Assembly: GCF_017498525.1 (NCBI RefSeq)
Contig: NZ_CP071796.1
Coordinates: 2,480,001-2,544,000 of the forward strand
Direction: 5' to 3'
DNA: 64,000 bases
DNA from: Ottowia testudinis
GTDB lineage: Bacteria > Pseudomonadota > Gammaproteobacteria > Burkholderiales > Burkholderiaceae_C
Notes under the pieces: model-generated
What the model was told of the DNA's origin: nothing
The model's database searches: none
What the model saw: only the letters and a program-made list of their open reading frames with translations
Program-made: the position numbers and the translations under genes
In this document: piece by piece, positions 19,334-28,418 of the stretch
Layout of the letters: the number at the start of each line of letters is the position of its first letter
How positions within the stretch are numbered: position 1 is the stretch's first letter

Positions 19334-19370
19334 TTGCAAAGCAAGCGCGAGCAGCTATAACTTTCAAAGC
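19334..19370. repeat. R1 dispersed repeat, half copy
   Basis: GCAAGCGCGAGCAGCTATAA. It ends at the last codons of the nitronate monooxygenase gene on the other strand. Confidence 0.6.
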
Positions 19371-20332
19371 GCCAGGCGCTGCCGCGCCTCGGCGTATTCG
19401 CGCTTGAAGCGCCCGATCAGCTCGGCTGCTGGCACCACGGACTTGATGGCACCAATGCCTTGCCCACAACCCCAAATGTCCTTCCACGCCTTGGCCGCGC
19501 GGGCGTCGCCGCCTTCGGTGCCGAAGTTCATCTTGCTCGGGTCGCTTTGTGGCAGGTTGTCGGGGTCCATTCCGGCGTTGCGGATGCTGCCCTTGAGGTA
19601 GTTGCCCAGGATGCCGGTGTAGAAATTGCTGTAGACGATATCGTCCGAATCGCTCTCGCAGATCATCTGCTTGTAGGCATCCACGGCGCGCGCCTCCTCG
19701 GTGGCGATGAAGGCCGAGCCGATGTAGGCAAAGTCGGCACCCATGGCCTGCGCCGCCAGCACCGCGCCGCCCGAGGCGATGGCGCCCGACAGCGCCAGCG
19801 GGCCGTCGAACCACGCGCGAATTTCCTGCACCATGGCGAAGGGACTCTTGGCGCTGGCGTGGCCGCCGGCACCGGCCGCCACGGGAATCAAGCCGTCGGC
19901 GCCCTTCTCGATCGCCTTGTGCGCGAAAACGTTGTTGATGACGTCGTGCAGCACCACGCCGCCCCAGGCGTGCACGCCCTGGTTCACGTCCTCGCGCGCG
20001 CCCAGGCTGGTGATGATGATGGGCACCTTGTACTTGGCGCACAGCTGCATGTCGTGCTCAAGGCGGTCGTTGCTCCTGTGCACGATCTGGTTGATGGCGA
20101 AAGGCGCTGCTGGGCTGTCGGGGTGGGCCTTGTCCCAGGCCGCCAGCGCCTCGGTGATCTCGTGCAGCCATTCGTCGAGCTGCGCGGCGGGCCGGGCGTT
20201 GAGGGCCGGCATCGAACCGACCACGCCGGCGGTGCATTGCGCAATCACCAGCTTGGGGTTGCTGATGATGAACAGCGGCGAGCCGATGACGGGAAACTTG
20301 ACCCGCTGCAGCGCCGGAGGAAGTTGAGCCAT
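19364..20332 (-). CDS. Nitronate monooxygenase (FMN-dependent, 2-nitropropane dioxygenase family)
   Basis: A 322-residue TIM-barrel flavoprotein. It begins with the family pattern PVIGSPLFIISNPKL and has phosphate-binding loops VAAGAGGHA and SGAIASGGAVLAAQ. The family oxidises alkyl nitronates, including the toxin propionate-3-nitronate, to aldehyde or oxo-acid and nitrite. The second in-frame ATG (20332) is chosen because AAAGGA sits about 8 bases before it; ATG 20341 would add three residues. It ends beside the fatty-acid oxidation genes on the same strand, separated from them by a degenerate R1 copy. Confidence 0.9.
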   Translation of the reverse strand: MAQLPPALQRVKFPVIGSPLFIISNPKLVIAQCTAGVVGSMPALNARPAAQLDEWLHEITEALAAWDKAHPDSPAAPFAINQIVHRSNDRLEHDMQLCAKYKVPIIITSLGAREDVNQGVHAWGGVVLHDVINNVFAHKAIEKGADGLIPVAAGAGGHASAKSPFAMVQEIRAWFDGPLALSGAIASGGAVLAAQAMGADFAYIGSAFIATEEARAVDAYKQMICESDSDDIVYSNFYTGILGNYLKGSIRNAGMDPDNLPQSDPSKMNFGTEGGDARAAKAWKDIWGCGQGIGAIKSVVPAAELIGRFKREYAEARQRLAL

Positions 20333-20397
20333 GAAACACATCCTTTGACAAGTGGCGGGCCGTGTAGCCCGATTTCAAACAAAACCAGCCCCTTCCC

Positions 20398-20434
20398 TGC
20401 TAGAAACAAGGGCAGGCAGCTATTAATTCAGAAG
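20398..20434. repeat. R1 dispersed repeat, degenerate
   Basis: Only AGGGCAGGCAGCTATTAATT is recognisable. Confidence 0.4.
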
Positions 20435-20439
20435 CAAAC

Positions 20440-22227
20440 TCAGAAAGCTTCCTGCGGCAGCGCCATCACGCTCGCGGCGCCTTCGACGATGGCATCGCGC
20501 GTGGCCGGCACGCGCGTGAGGATGTGGTCGGCATAAAAGCGTGCAGTGACGATCTTCGCCTTCATGAAGGCGTCGTCGCTGCCCTGCCCCAGTTGGGTTT
20601 GCGCCGCCAGCAGCGCCCGGCCCAGTTGCCAGCCGGCCACCAGGTTGCCGGTGAGCAGCAGATAGGGCACGCTGCCCGCATAGGCAGCGTTGGGGTCGCC
20701 TTTGGACTGCGCGGCGATGAAGTCGACCACATCCACGAAGGCTTCGCGCGCGGCTTTCAGGCGGCGGGCCACGGCCTGTGCATCGTCGTTGCCGCCGGCC
20801 AACTGCTTCTCGGTGGTTTCGATCTGCGCTGCCAGCGCCTTGGCGCCCTGCCCACCGTCGCGCGCAGTCTTGCGGCCCACCAGGTCGTTGGCCTGGATGG
20901 CGGTGGTGCCTTCGTAGATGGTCAGGATCTTGGCGTCGCGGTAATACTGCGCAGCGCCGGTTTCCTCGATGAAACCCATGCCGCCATGCACCTGCACGCC
21001 CAGGTCGGTGACTTCCAGGCTCATTTCGGTGCTGTAACCTTTGACCAGCGGCACCATGAATTCGTAGAAAGCCTGGTTTTGCTTGCGCACTTCGGCATCC
21101 GGGTGGTGGTGCGCCGCGTCGTAGGCGGCGGCGGCGGTGCTGGCCATGGCGCGGCAGCCCTCTGTCAGCGCGCGCATGGTCATCAGCATGCGGCGCACGT
21201 CGGGGTGGTGGATGATGGTGGCCGAACCCTTCACGCTGCCATCGACCGGGCGGCTTTGCACGCGGTCCTTGGCGTAGGCTACGGCCTTTTGGTAAGCGCG
21301 CTCGGCAATGGCAATGCCCTGCACGCCGACGGCGTAACGGGCGGCGTTCATCATGATGAACATGTACTCCAGGCCGCGGTTTTCCTCGCCGACCAGATAA
21401 CCCACCGCGCCCCCCTTGTCGCCAAATTGCAGCACCGCCGTGGGGCTGGCCTTGATGCCCATCTTGTGCTCGATGCTGACGCAGTACACGTCGTTGCGCT
21501 CGCCCGCGCTGCCGTCTTTGCCGACCAGGAATTTCGGCACCACGAACAAACTGATGCCCTTGACGCCCTCGGGCGCGCCCTGCACGCGCGCCAGCACCAG
21601 GTGGACGATGTTGTCCGCCATGTCGTGCTCGCCGTAGGTGATGAAGATCTTGGTGCCGAATACCTTATAGGTGCCATCGGGCTGCGGCTCGGCGCGGGTG
21701 CGCACCTGCGCCAGGTCGCTGCCGGCCTGCGGCTCGGTCAGGTTCATGGTGCCAGTCCATTCGCCAGCCACCAGTTTCTCCAGGTACGTGGCTTTCAGAT
21801 CGTCGCTGCCCGCGGTCAGCAGCGCCTCGATGGCGCCGTCGGTCAACAGCGGACACAGCGCGAAGCTGAGGTTGGCCGAGTTGAGCATTTCGCCGCAAGC
21901 CGCGCCGATGGTCTTGGGCAGGCCCTGGCCGCCAAAATCGGCCGGGTGTTGCAGGCCTTGCCAGCCGCCTTCGGTGTACTGCTTGTAGGCTTCCTTGAAG
22001 CCCTTGCTGGTCGTCACCGAGGTGCCCGAATGCGATGACGGCGCCTTGTCGGCGTCGAAGTTGAGCGGTGCCACCACTTCCTCGTTGAAGCGGGCGCATT
22101 CTTCCAGCACGGCTTGCGCGGTCTCCAGGCCGGCCTCTTCGAAGCCGGGCAGCTGCGCGATCTGGTCGATGCGCGCCAGATGCTCGATGTTGAACAGCAT
22201 GTCATTGACGGGGGCCTTGTAGCTCAT
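20440..22227 (-). CDS. Acyl-CoA dehydrogenase (long form with C-terminal extension)
   Basis: A 595-residue FAD enzyme, longer than the usual ~390, with an N-terminal extension and a C-terminal extra domain as in the Burkholderiales long acyl-CoA dehydrogenases. Visible signatures are MNLTEPQAGSDLAQVRT, GGMGFIEETGAAQ and LTIYEGTTAIQA; the Glu in IYEGT is the likely catalytic base. It oxidises acyl-CoA to enoyl-CoA and passes electrons to the EtfAB flavoprotein encoded next to it. AGGAGA lies 6 bases before the ATG. Chain-length preference cannot be told. Confidence 0.93.
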   Translation of the reverse strand: MSYKAPVNDMLFNIEHLARIDQIAQLPGFEEAGLETAQAVLEECARFNEEVVAPLNFDADKAPSSHSGTSVTTSKGFKEAYKQYTEGGWQGLQHPADFGGQGLPKTIGAACGEMLNSANLSFALCPLLTDGAIEALLTAGSDDLKATYLEKLVAGEWTGTMNLTEPQAGSDLAQVRTRAEPQPDGTYKVFGTKIFITYGEHDMADNIVHLVLARVQGAPEGVKGISLFVVPKFLVGKDGSAGERNDVYCVSIEHKMGIKASPTAVLQFGDKGGAVGYLVGEENRGLEYMFIMMNAARYAVGVQGIAIAERAYQKAVAYAKDRVQSRPVDGSVKGSATIIHHPDVRRMLMTMRALTEGCRAMASTAAAAYDAAHHHPDAEVRKQNQAFYEFMVPLVKGYSTEMSLEVTDLGVQVHGGMGFIEETGAAQYYRDAKILTIYEGTTAIQANDLVGRKTARDGGQGAKALAAQIETTEKQLAGGNDDAQAVARRLKAAREAFVDVVDFIAAQSKGDPNAAYAGSVPYLLLTGNLVAGWQLGRALLAAQTQLGQGSDDAFMKAKIVTARFYADHILTRVPATRDAIVEGAASVMALPQEAF

Positions 22228-22251
22228 GGCTTATCTCCTGGTGGGCAGTGC

Positions 22252-22285
22252 GCAAAACAAAAAGGGCATCGCGCGCGATGCCCTT
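22252..22285 (-). terminator. Intrinsic terminator of etfBA
   Basis: A perfect 12+12 palindrome, AAGGGCATCGCG / CGCGATGCCCTT (22262-22285). On the minus strand it is followed by TTTTGTTTTG. It separates etfA from the acyl-CoA dehydrogenase gene. Confidence 0.85.
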
Positions 22286-22326
22286 GCAAGATGGCAGGCA
22301 GCGCCCAAAAGCGGGCGCGCCCGGAA

Positions 22327-23259
22327 TCAAAGGGCTTGGGTCAGCTCAGGCACGGCCGTGAACAGATCGGCCACCAGTCCGTAGTCGGCCACGCTGAAGA
22401 TCGGCGCCTCTTCATCCTTGTTGATGGCCACGATCACCTTGCTGTCCTTCATGCCGGCCAAGTGCTGGATGGCGCCCGAGATGCCGGCGGCGATGTACAG
22501 CTGTGGCGCCACGATCTTGCCGGTCTGGCCGACCTGAAGGTCGTTCGGGGCATAGCCCGCGTCCACCGCCGCGCGGCTGGCGCCGATGGCGGCACCCAGC
22601 TTGTCGGCCAGCGGCGTCATGACCTCATTGAACTTCTCGGCGCTGCCCAGCGCGCGGCCGCCCGAAACCACGATCTTGGCGGCGGTCAGGTCGGGGCGGT
22701 CGTTCTTGGCGATTTCCTGGCCGACGAAGCTGCTCTTGCCGCTGTCGGCGGTGGCGGCCGCGGTTTCAACGGCCGCGCTGCCGCCGGTGGCCGCCGCTGG
22801 ATCGAACCCGGTGGTGCGCACGGTGATGACCTTCTTCTCATCGGCGCTCTGCACGATGGCGATGGCATTGCCGGCGTAGATGGGGCGCTCGAAGGTGTCG
22901 GTGCTGTCAACCTTGGTGATGTCGGAGATCTGCGCCACGTCCAGCTTGGCGGCCACGCGCGGGGCAATGTTCTTGCCGCTGGCGGTGGCGGGGAAAAGGA
23001 TGTGGCTGTAGCTGCCGGCCAGCGCCAGCACCTGGGCGGCCATGTTCTCGGCCAGGCCATGGGCGAAGGCTTCGCTGTCGGCATGGATGACTTTGCTGAC
23101 GCCGGCGATCTGGCTGGCGGCCTTGGCGGCTTCGCCGGCGTTGTGGCCAGCCACCAGCACATGCACGTCTCCGCCGCAGGCAGCGGCAGCGGTGACGGTG
23201 TTGAGCGTGGCGCCCTTGACGGCGGCGTTGTCGTGTTCGGCGATGACGAGTGCGGTCAT
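22327..23259 (-). CDS. etfA: Electron transfer flavoprotein alpha subunit
   Basis: A 310-residue EtfA. The N-terminal adenine-nucleotide-like domain starts [11 protein letters not shown]. The C-terminal FAD domain has [21 protein letters not shown] and the closing [12 protein letters not shown] segment. With EtfB it carries electrons from acyl-CoA dehydrogenases to the membrane ETF-quinone oxidoreductase. AGGAAAG precedes the ATG. It lies 15 bases downstream of etfB and clearly shares its transcript; a strong terminator follows. Confidence 0.96.
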   Translation of the reverse strand: MTALVIAEHDNAAVKGATLNTVTAAAACGGDVHVLVAGHNAGEAAKAASQIAGVSKVIHADSEAFAHGLAENMAAQVLALAGSYSHILFPATASGKNIAPRVAAKLDVAQISDITKVDSTDTFERPIYAGNAIAIVQSADEKKVITVRTTGFDPAAATGGSAAVETAAATADSGKSSFVGQEIAKNDRPDLTAAKIVVSGGRALGSAEKFNEVMTPLADKLGAAIGASRAAVDAGYAPNDLQVGQTGKIVAPQLYIAAGISGAIQHLAGMKDSKVIVAINKDEEAPIFSVADYGLVADLFTAVPELTQAL

Positions 23260-23274
23260 GTTCTTGGTCTTTCC

Positions 23275-24024
23275 TCAGATCACTTTGGCTTCGTTTTTCA
23301 GCTTGTCGACCAGCGTGGCGACGTCGGGCACCTTGATGCCGGCGCCGCGCTTGGGCGGCTCCATCACTTTCAGCGTCTTCAGGCGCGGCTTGACGTCGAC
23401 GCCCAAATCCTCGGGCTTGACCACTTCGAGCTGCTTCTTCTTGGCCTTCATGATGTTGGGCAGGGTGACGTAGCGCGGCTCGTTCAGGCGCAGGTCGGTG
23501 GTCACCACGGCGGGCAGGCTGACGGCCAGCGTTTCCAGGCCGCCATCGACCTCGCGCGTGACCTTGGCCTTGCCGCCTTCGATCTCGACCTTGCTGGCAA
23601 ACGTGGCCTGCGGCAGATCGGCCAGCGCGGCCAGCATCTGGCCGGTCTGGTTGGCGTCGTCGTCGATAGCCTGCTTGCCCAGAATGATGAGCTGCGGCTG
23701 CTCCTTGTCGACCAGCGCCTTCAGCAGCTTGGCCACGGCCAGCGGCTGCAGCTCTTCCGTGGTTTCGACCAGGATGCCGCGGTCGGCGCCGATGGCCATG
23801 GCGGTGCGCAGGGTTTCCTGGCACTTGGCGTCGCCGCAGGAGATGGCGACGATCTCGGTCACCACGCCCTTCTCTTTCAGGCGCACGGCCTCTTCGACGG
23901 CGATCTCGTCGAAGGGGTTCATGCTCATCTTGACGTTGGCGATGTCAACGCCGGTCTGGTCGCTCTTGACACGAACCTTGACGTTGTAATCGACCACGCG
24001 CTTGACCGCGACGAGAGCTTTCAT
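23275..24024 (-). CDS. etfB: Electron transfer flavoprotein beta subunit
   Basis: A 249-residue EtfB, first gene of etfBA, starting [20 protein letters not shown]. It includes the signature [20 protein letters not shown] and a C-terminal arm with the MKAKKKQLE segment. It binds AMP and forms the heterodimer with EtfA. AGGAGAA lies a few bases before the ATG. The genes nearby for acyl-CoA dehydrogenase and a crotonase-fold protein point to a fatty-acid or branched-chain oxidation block. Confidence 0.96.
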   Translation of the reverse strand: MKALVAVKRVVDYNVKVRVKSDQTGVDIANVKMSMNPFDEIAVEEAVRLKEKGVVTEIVAISCGDAKCQETLRTAMAIGADRGILVETTEELQPLAVAKLLKALVDKEQPQLIILGKQAIDDDANQTGQMLAALADLPQATFASKVEIEGGKAKVTREVDGGLETLAVSLPAVVTTDLRLNEPRYVTLPNIMKAKKKQLEVVKPEDLGVDVKPRLKTLKVMEPPKRGAGIKVPDVATLVDKLKNEAKVI

Positions 24025-24141
24025 TTCGGGGGTTCTCCTGTGATGTTGTCGGTGCCTTGCCCGCCATGGCCGGGCTTGAAAAACATTCTAGTTCAGTGCA
24101 TTGCGACGAACGGCGCGCGCCAGCGCGACGGCGACAGCGCC

Positions 24142-24168
24142 GCTCGAAAAAAGCACGACCGTGCTTTT
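24142..24168 (-). terminator. Intrinsic terminator after the crotonase gene
   Basis: AAAAGCACG-AC-CGTGCTTTT hairpin. Read on the minus strand it is followed by TTTTTTCG, so it ends the transcript coming from the gene at 24186-24998. Confidence 0.8.
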
Positions 24169-24185
24169 GATTGTAGATGATGCGC

Positions 24186-24998
24186 TCAGAGCACCTGGCG
24201 CCAGGCCGGCGCGCGCTTGTCGATAAAGGCTTGCACGCCCTCCTGCGCCACGTCCAGCATCATGTTGCAGGCCATGGCCTGGCCGGCCAGTTGGTAGGCG
24301 GCCTCGATGCCGAGTTCGCGCTGGCGGTAGAACAGATCCTTGCCGGCGGCAATGGCCTCGCGCGGCTTGGACAGGATCGCCGCCACCAGCTCGTCGACCG
24401 CCGCGTCCAACCGGTCGGCCGGCACCACGCGGTTGACCAAGCCGCGCGCCTGGGCCTCGGCGGCGGTGATGAAGCCGCCGGTGACCAGCATCTCCATCGC
24501 CTGCTTGGGCTGCATGTTGCGCACCAGCGGCACGCTGGGCGTGGCGCAAAACAGGCCGACGTCGATGCCGTTGACGCCAAAGCGCGCCGTGTCCACGGCC
24601 ACCGCCAGATCGCACTGCGCCACCAGCTGGCAGCCGGCCGCCGTGGCCAGGCCCTGCACCCGCGCGATGACCGGCACCGGCAGCTTCAGGATCGACAGCA
24701 TCATCTTGCTGCACTGCGCGAACAGAGCCTGGTAGTAGCCGAGCCGCGGGTTGGCCTTCATCTGCTTCAAGTCGTGCCCGGCGCAGAAAGCCTTGCCCTC
24801 GGCGGCGATGACCAGCGCGCGCGCATCGCCGTCGGCGGCGATCACATCGAGCTGGCCTTGCAGCTCGCTCAGCACCGCCTCGCTCAGCACGTTGAAGGAT
24901 TTGGGGCTGTTCAAGATCAGCGTGTGCACGCCGCGCGCGTCGCGCTGGTGCAGTACCGGCGTGTCGGCCAACGACGCTGTGTCTGTGGAAGTGTTCAT
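24186..24998 (-). CDS. Crotonase-fold (enoyl-CoA hydratase/isomerase family) protein lacking catalytic Glu residues
   Basis: A 270-residue crotonase. The CoA-binding loop and first oxyanion-hole segment (CAGHDLKQM) are present, as is the second (GLATAAGCQLVAQCD). The positions that hold the two catalytic Glu of enoyl-CoA hydratase are Gln (in AAGCQLV) and Gly (in FGVNGIDVGL). Ordinary hydration activity is therefore unlikely, and it resembles the ECHDC3-like branch. ATG 24998, preceded by a GGAG-like site, is preferred over ATG 25010. Its role in acyl-CoA metabolism is inferred from fold and neighbours. Confidence 0.85.
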   Translation of the reverse strand: MNTSTDTASLADTPVLHQRDARGVHTLILNSPKSFNVLSEAVLSELQGQLDVIAADGDARALVIAAEGKAFCAGHDLKQMKANPRLGYYQALFAQCSKMMLSILKLPVPVIARVQGLATAAGCQLVAQCDLAVAVDTARFGVNGIDVGLFCATPSVPLVRNMQPKQAMEMLVTGGFITAAEAQARGLVNRVVPADRLDAAVDELVAAILSKPREAIAAGKDLFYRQRELGIEAAYQLAGQAMACNMMLDVAQEGVQAFIDKRAPAWRQVL

Positions 24999-25012
24999 GC
25001 CGCGCTCCATGA

Positions 25013-25078
25013 AATGCTATGATAACAATAGCTGCCAGCGCTTGTACCATAAGCGCTGGCGCCAAATTTCATCAAAAC
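25013..25078. repeat. R1 dispersed hairpin repeat
   Basis: AATAGCTGCCAGCGCTTG, loop, then AAGCGCTGGCGCCAAATTTC. Full copy, immediately upstream of the crotonase gene. Confidence 0.8.
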
Positions 25079-25119
25079 TCCCCGGCAGCCCAGGCTGCGC
25101 AGCAAGCCGTCCTGGTGGA

Positions 25120-25222
25120 CGAAAGGCCGCGGAGCAGGCCATGCCGGAACGCCGTGGCCGGACCTGCGCCGGCCACCAGCGTTAGTCCCCTTGGGGGGAA
25201 GGCGCGTCAGCGCCACAGGGGG
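25120..25222. repeat. R2 dispersed repeat, copy 1
   Basis: It contains GGCCGCGGAGCAGGCCATGCC and, about 70 bases on, CCCCTTGGGGGGAAGGCGC..CAGGGGGA. It is the reverse orientation of the copies at 28258 and 49441. It lies just after the stop of the deacetylase-like gene. Confidence 0.7.
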
Positions 25223-25226
25223 AACG

Positions 25227-26177
25227 TCAAACGTCCGCGAGGACGCGCACATGCGCCTCGACGCTGCGCGCCAGCGCGCTCAGGTTGTAGCCGCCTTCCA
25301 GACAGCTCACCAGGCGCCCCTTGGCATGGCGCTGGGCAATGTCCTTGATGCGCTGGGTCATCCAGGCGTAATCGCTTTCGACCAGGCCCATCTGGCCCAT
25401 GTCGTCCTCGCGGTGGGCATCAAAGCCGGCGCTGATGAAGATCATCTCCGGCTTGTGCGCTTCCAGCCGCGGAATCCACATCATCTCGACCAGCTCGCGC
25501 ACGTCCATGCCCTTGGTGTAGGCGGGCACGGGGCAGTTGACCAGGTTGGGCGCCTCCTTGGCCGTGCCCTCCGGGTAGAAGGGGTGCTGGTAAAAGCTCA
25601 CCATCAGGATGCGCTCGTCGCCGGCCACGATGTCCTCGGTGCCGTTGCCGTGATGGACGTCGAAGTCGATGATGGCCACGCGCTTCAGGCCATGACGCTC
25701 GCAGGCGTACTTGGCGGCCACGGCCACGTTGCTGAAAAAGCAAAAACCCATGGCCTGGTTGCGCGTGGCGTGGTGACCAGGGGGGCGGGTACAGCAAAAG
25801 GCGTTTTCAAGCTCGCCGGTGACCACGGCGTCGACCGCGTCGATGGCGGCGCCGGCCGACACCAGCGCCGCGCGGTAGGTGAACTGGTTCATCGACGTGT
25901 CGGGGTCGAGCGAATAGCGGTCGGGGCCGCCGGCCTCCATTTCCTCGATCAGGATGTCGTTCAGGCCGCGCAGCGCCGCCACGTGCCGGCGGCCATGCGC
26001 CAGCAGCAGCTCGCCCATGGCGGCGGGCGAGGATTCGCGGCGCTCCAGCGCGTCGGCCACGCCGGTGATCAGCAGGCGGTCCTCTATCGCATCCAGCCGT
26101 TCGGGGCATTCGGGATGACCCGTGCCCATATCATGCTTTCGGCAATCGGGATGTGTGAAATACCCGGTTTTACCCAC
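25227..26177 (-). CDS. Class II histone-deacetylase-like amidohydrolase
   Basis: A 316-residue zinc amidohydrolase of the HDAC / acetylpolyamine amidohydrolase superfamily. The catalytic His pair is at 135-136 (RPPGHHAT). Zinc ligands are Asp173 and His175 (DFDVHHGNGT) and Asp253 (GFDAH). The start is GTG 26177, chosen because GAGGAG lies 6 bases upstream and the protein then begins GKTGYFTHPDC as in its family; the next ATG (in HDMGTG) would cut off conserved residues. Bacterial members deacetylate small amines or acyl-lysine; the substrate is unknown. It is divergent from moxR, 54 bases away. Confidence 0.9.
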   Translation of the reverse strand: MGKTGYFTHPDCRKHDMGTGHPECPERLDAIEDRLLITGVADALERRESSPAAMGELLLAHGRRHVAALRGLNDILIEEMEAGGPDRYSLDPDTSMNQFTYRAALVSAGAAIDAVDAVVTGELENAFCCTRPPGHHATRNQAMGFCFFSNVAVAAKYACERHGLKRVAIIDFDVHHGNGTEDIVAGDERILMVSFYQHPFYPEGTAKEAPNLVNCPVPAYTKGMDVRELVEMMWIPRLEAHKPEMIFISAGFDAHREDDMGQMGLVESDYAWMTQRIKDIAQRHAKGRLVSCLEGGYNLSALARSVEAHVRVLADV

Positions 26178-26231
26178 GTTCTGCTCCTCTTTTTTTACGA
26201 TACGGCATTGAATATCCGTTACCTTCCTTGC

Positions 26232-27152
<921 letters not shown>

Positions 27153-27171
27153 TGCGCCACGCAAGGAAACT

Positions 27172-27230
27172 ACTTTTTTGATAGCTGCTCGCGCTTTCTG
27201 AGCAAGCGCAAGCGCCTGTTTTCTTCTTGA
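27172..27230. repeat. R1 dispersed hairpin repeat
   Basis: TTTTGATAGCTGCTCGCGCT, loop, then GCAAGCGCAAGCGCC. It sits between moxR and the DUF58 gene, inside the presumed operon. Confidence 0.8.
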
Positions 27231-27262
27231 AACCTTTCACCCTGATCGAGCCTCCAGCCAGC

Positions 27263-28258
27263 ATGACCGCCACCTCCGGGTCTGCCGCGCCCGCCCCACC
27301 CTGGTGGGCGCTGCGCGCGCGCGCCCACGCGCGGCTGCGCCGCTGGTGGCACGACCGGCTGCCGCTGTCCGACACGCTCACGCTCACGCAGCGCAACGTC
27401 TACATCCTGCCCACGCGCGCCGGGTGGATGCTGGCCAGCACGCTCGGGGTGCTGCTGATCGCCTCGATCAACTACCAGCTCAACCTGGGCTATTTGCTCA
27501 CCTTTTTGCTGGCCGGCAGCGCGGCGGCCGGCATGGTCGTGTGCCACAACACGCTGCGCGGGCTGACGCTGCACCTGCTGCCGCCACAGCCGCTGTTTGC
27601 CGGCACGCTGGCGGTGCTGCATGTCAAGCTGGTCAACACGCGCCGCACACCGCGCCATGCCCTGGGCGTGGCCTTGCTGGACACCGACCACTGGTCCTGG
27701 GCCGACGTGCCGGCGCAGGGCGAAGCCGCCGTGCAGGTCGCCTTCAAGCCCGCGCGGCGCGGCCTGCACGCCGTGCCCACGCTGACGGCCGAAACACGCT
27801 TTCCGCTCGGCACCTTCCGCGTCTGGACGGTGTGGCGCCCGGCCGCGCAGGTGCTGGTCTACCCCGCGCCCGAGGCGCTGCCGCCCGCGCTGCCGCCCGG
27901 CGAGCCGCGCTCGGGCACCGGCCTGGCGGCGGGCGCGCGCGCCAGCGGCGAGTTCGACGGCGTGCGCGGCTATCAGCGCGGCGACCCGATGAAGCTGATC
28001 GTGTGGAAAAAGTTCGCCAAATCGGGTGAGCTGGTCAGCCGCGACACGGTGCACATGCAGCGTCAGGAACTGTGGCTGGACTTTGCCCGCGCCGGCACAC
28101 TGGACGCCGAGGCGCGCCTGTCGCGTCTGGCCGCCTGGGTGCTGCTGGCCGACGAACAGGGTCTGGACTACGGCCTGCGCCTGCCGGGCGCCGAGATCAA
28201 GCCAAGCAGCGGCCCGGCGCAACGCCTGCGCTGCCTGGAAGCACTGGCGAGAGCATGA
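27263..28258 (+). CDS. DUF58 membrane protein of the MoxR locus
   Basis: A 331-residue protein with two N-terminal membrane helices (about residues 55-100) and a C-terminal DUF58 domain containing the GEFDGVRGYQRGDPMKLIVW segment, the family hallmark. DUF58 proteins are usually encoded between MoxR and a transglutaminase, exactly as here, and are thought to form an envelope maturation complex. ATG 27263 is used; a TTG at 27227, next to the R1 repeat, would extend it by 12 residues. No strong Shine-Dalgarno is seen for either start. Confidence 0.88.
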   Translation: MTATSGSAAPAPPWWALRARAHARLRRWWHDRLPLSDTLTLTQRNVYILPTRAGWMLASTLGVLLIASINYQLNLGYLLTFLLAGSAAAGMVVCHNTLRGLTLHLLPPQPLFAGTLAVLHVKLVNTRRTPRHALGVALLDTDHWSWADVPAQGEAAVQVAFKPARRGLHAVPTLTAETRFPLGTFRVWTVWRPAAQVLVYPAPEALPPALPPGEPRSGTGLAAGARASGEFDGVRGYQRGDPMKLIVWKKFAKSGELVSRDTVHMQRQELWLDFARAGTLDAEARLSRLAAWVLLADEQGLDYGLRLPGAEIKPSSGPAQRLRCLEALARA

Positions 28259-28375
28259 CGCCCCCCCTGAGTCGCTTCGCGCCTTCCCCCAGGGGACACC
28301 GCCAGTGGCCGGGTCAAGCCCGCTCCACGGCGGTCGCTGGCATGGCCTGCTCCGCGGCCCCTGGCGCACCGTTGC
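28258..28375. repeat. R2 dispersed repeat, copy 2
   Basis: CCCCCCCTGAGTCGCTTCG..CCTTCCCCCAGGGG, then about 60 bases later GGCCTGCTCCGCGGCC. It fills the gap between DUF58 and the transglutaminase gene. Same family as 25120-25222 and 49441-49553. Confidence 0.7.
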
Positions 28376-28418
28376 TTGCCTGGGCCGAAAGTTGTCCAAA
28401 CGCCAGGATGACTTCGAC

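Noticed and set aside
16498-19344. 948-codon minus-strand open frame over cphA
   Set aside because: Shadow of the cphA reading frame; composition is His/Ala/Gly/Val-rich as expected for an antisense GC-rich frame, and there are no domains.
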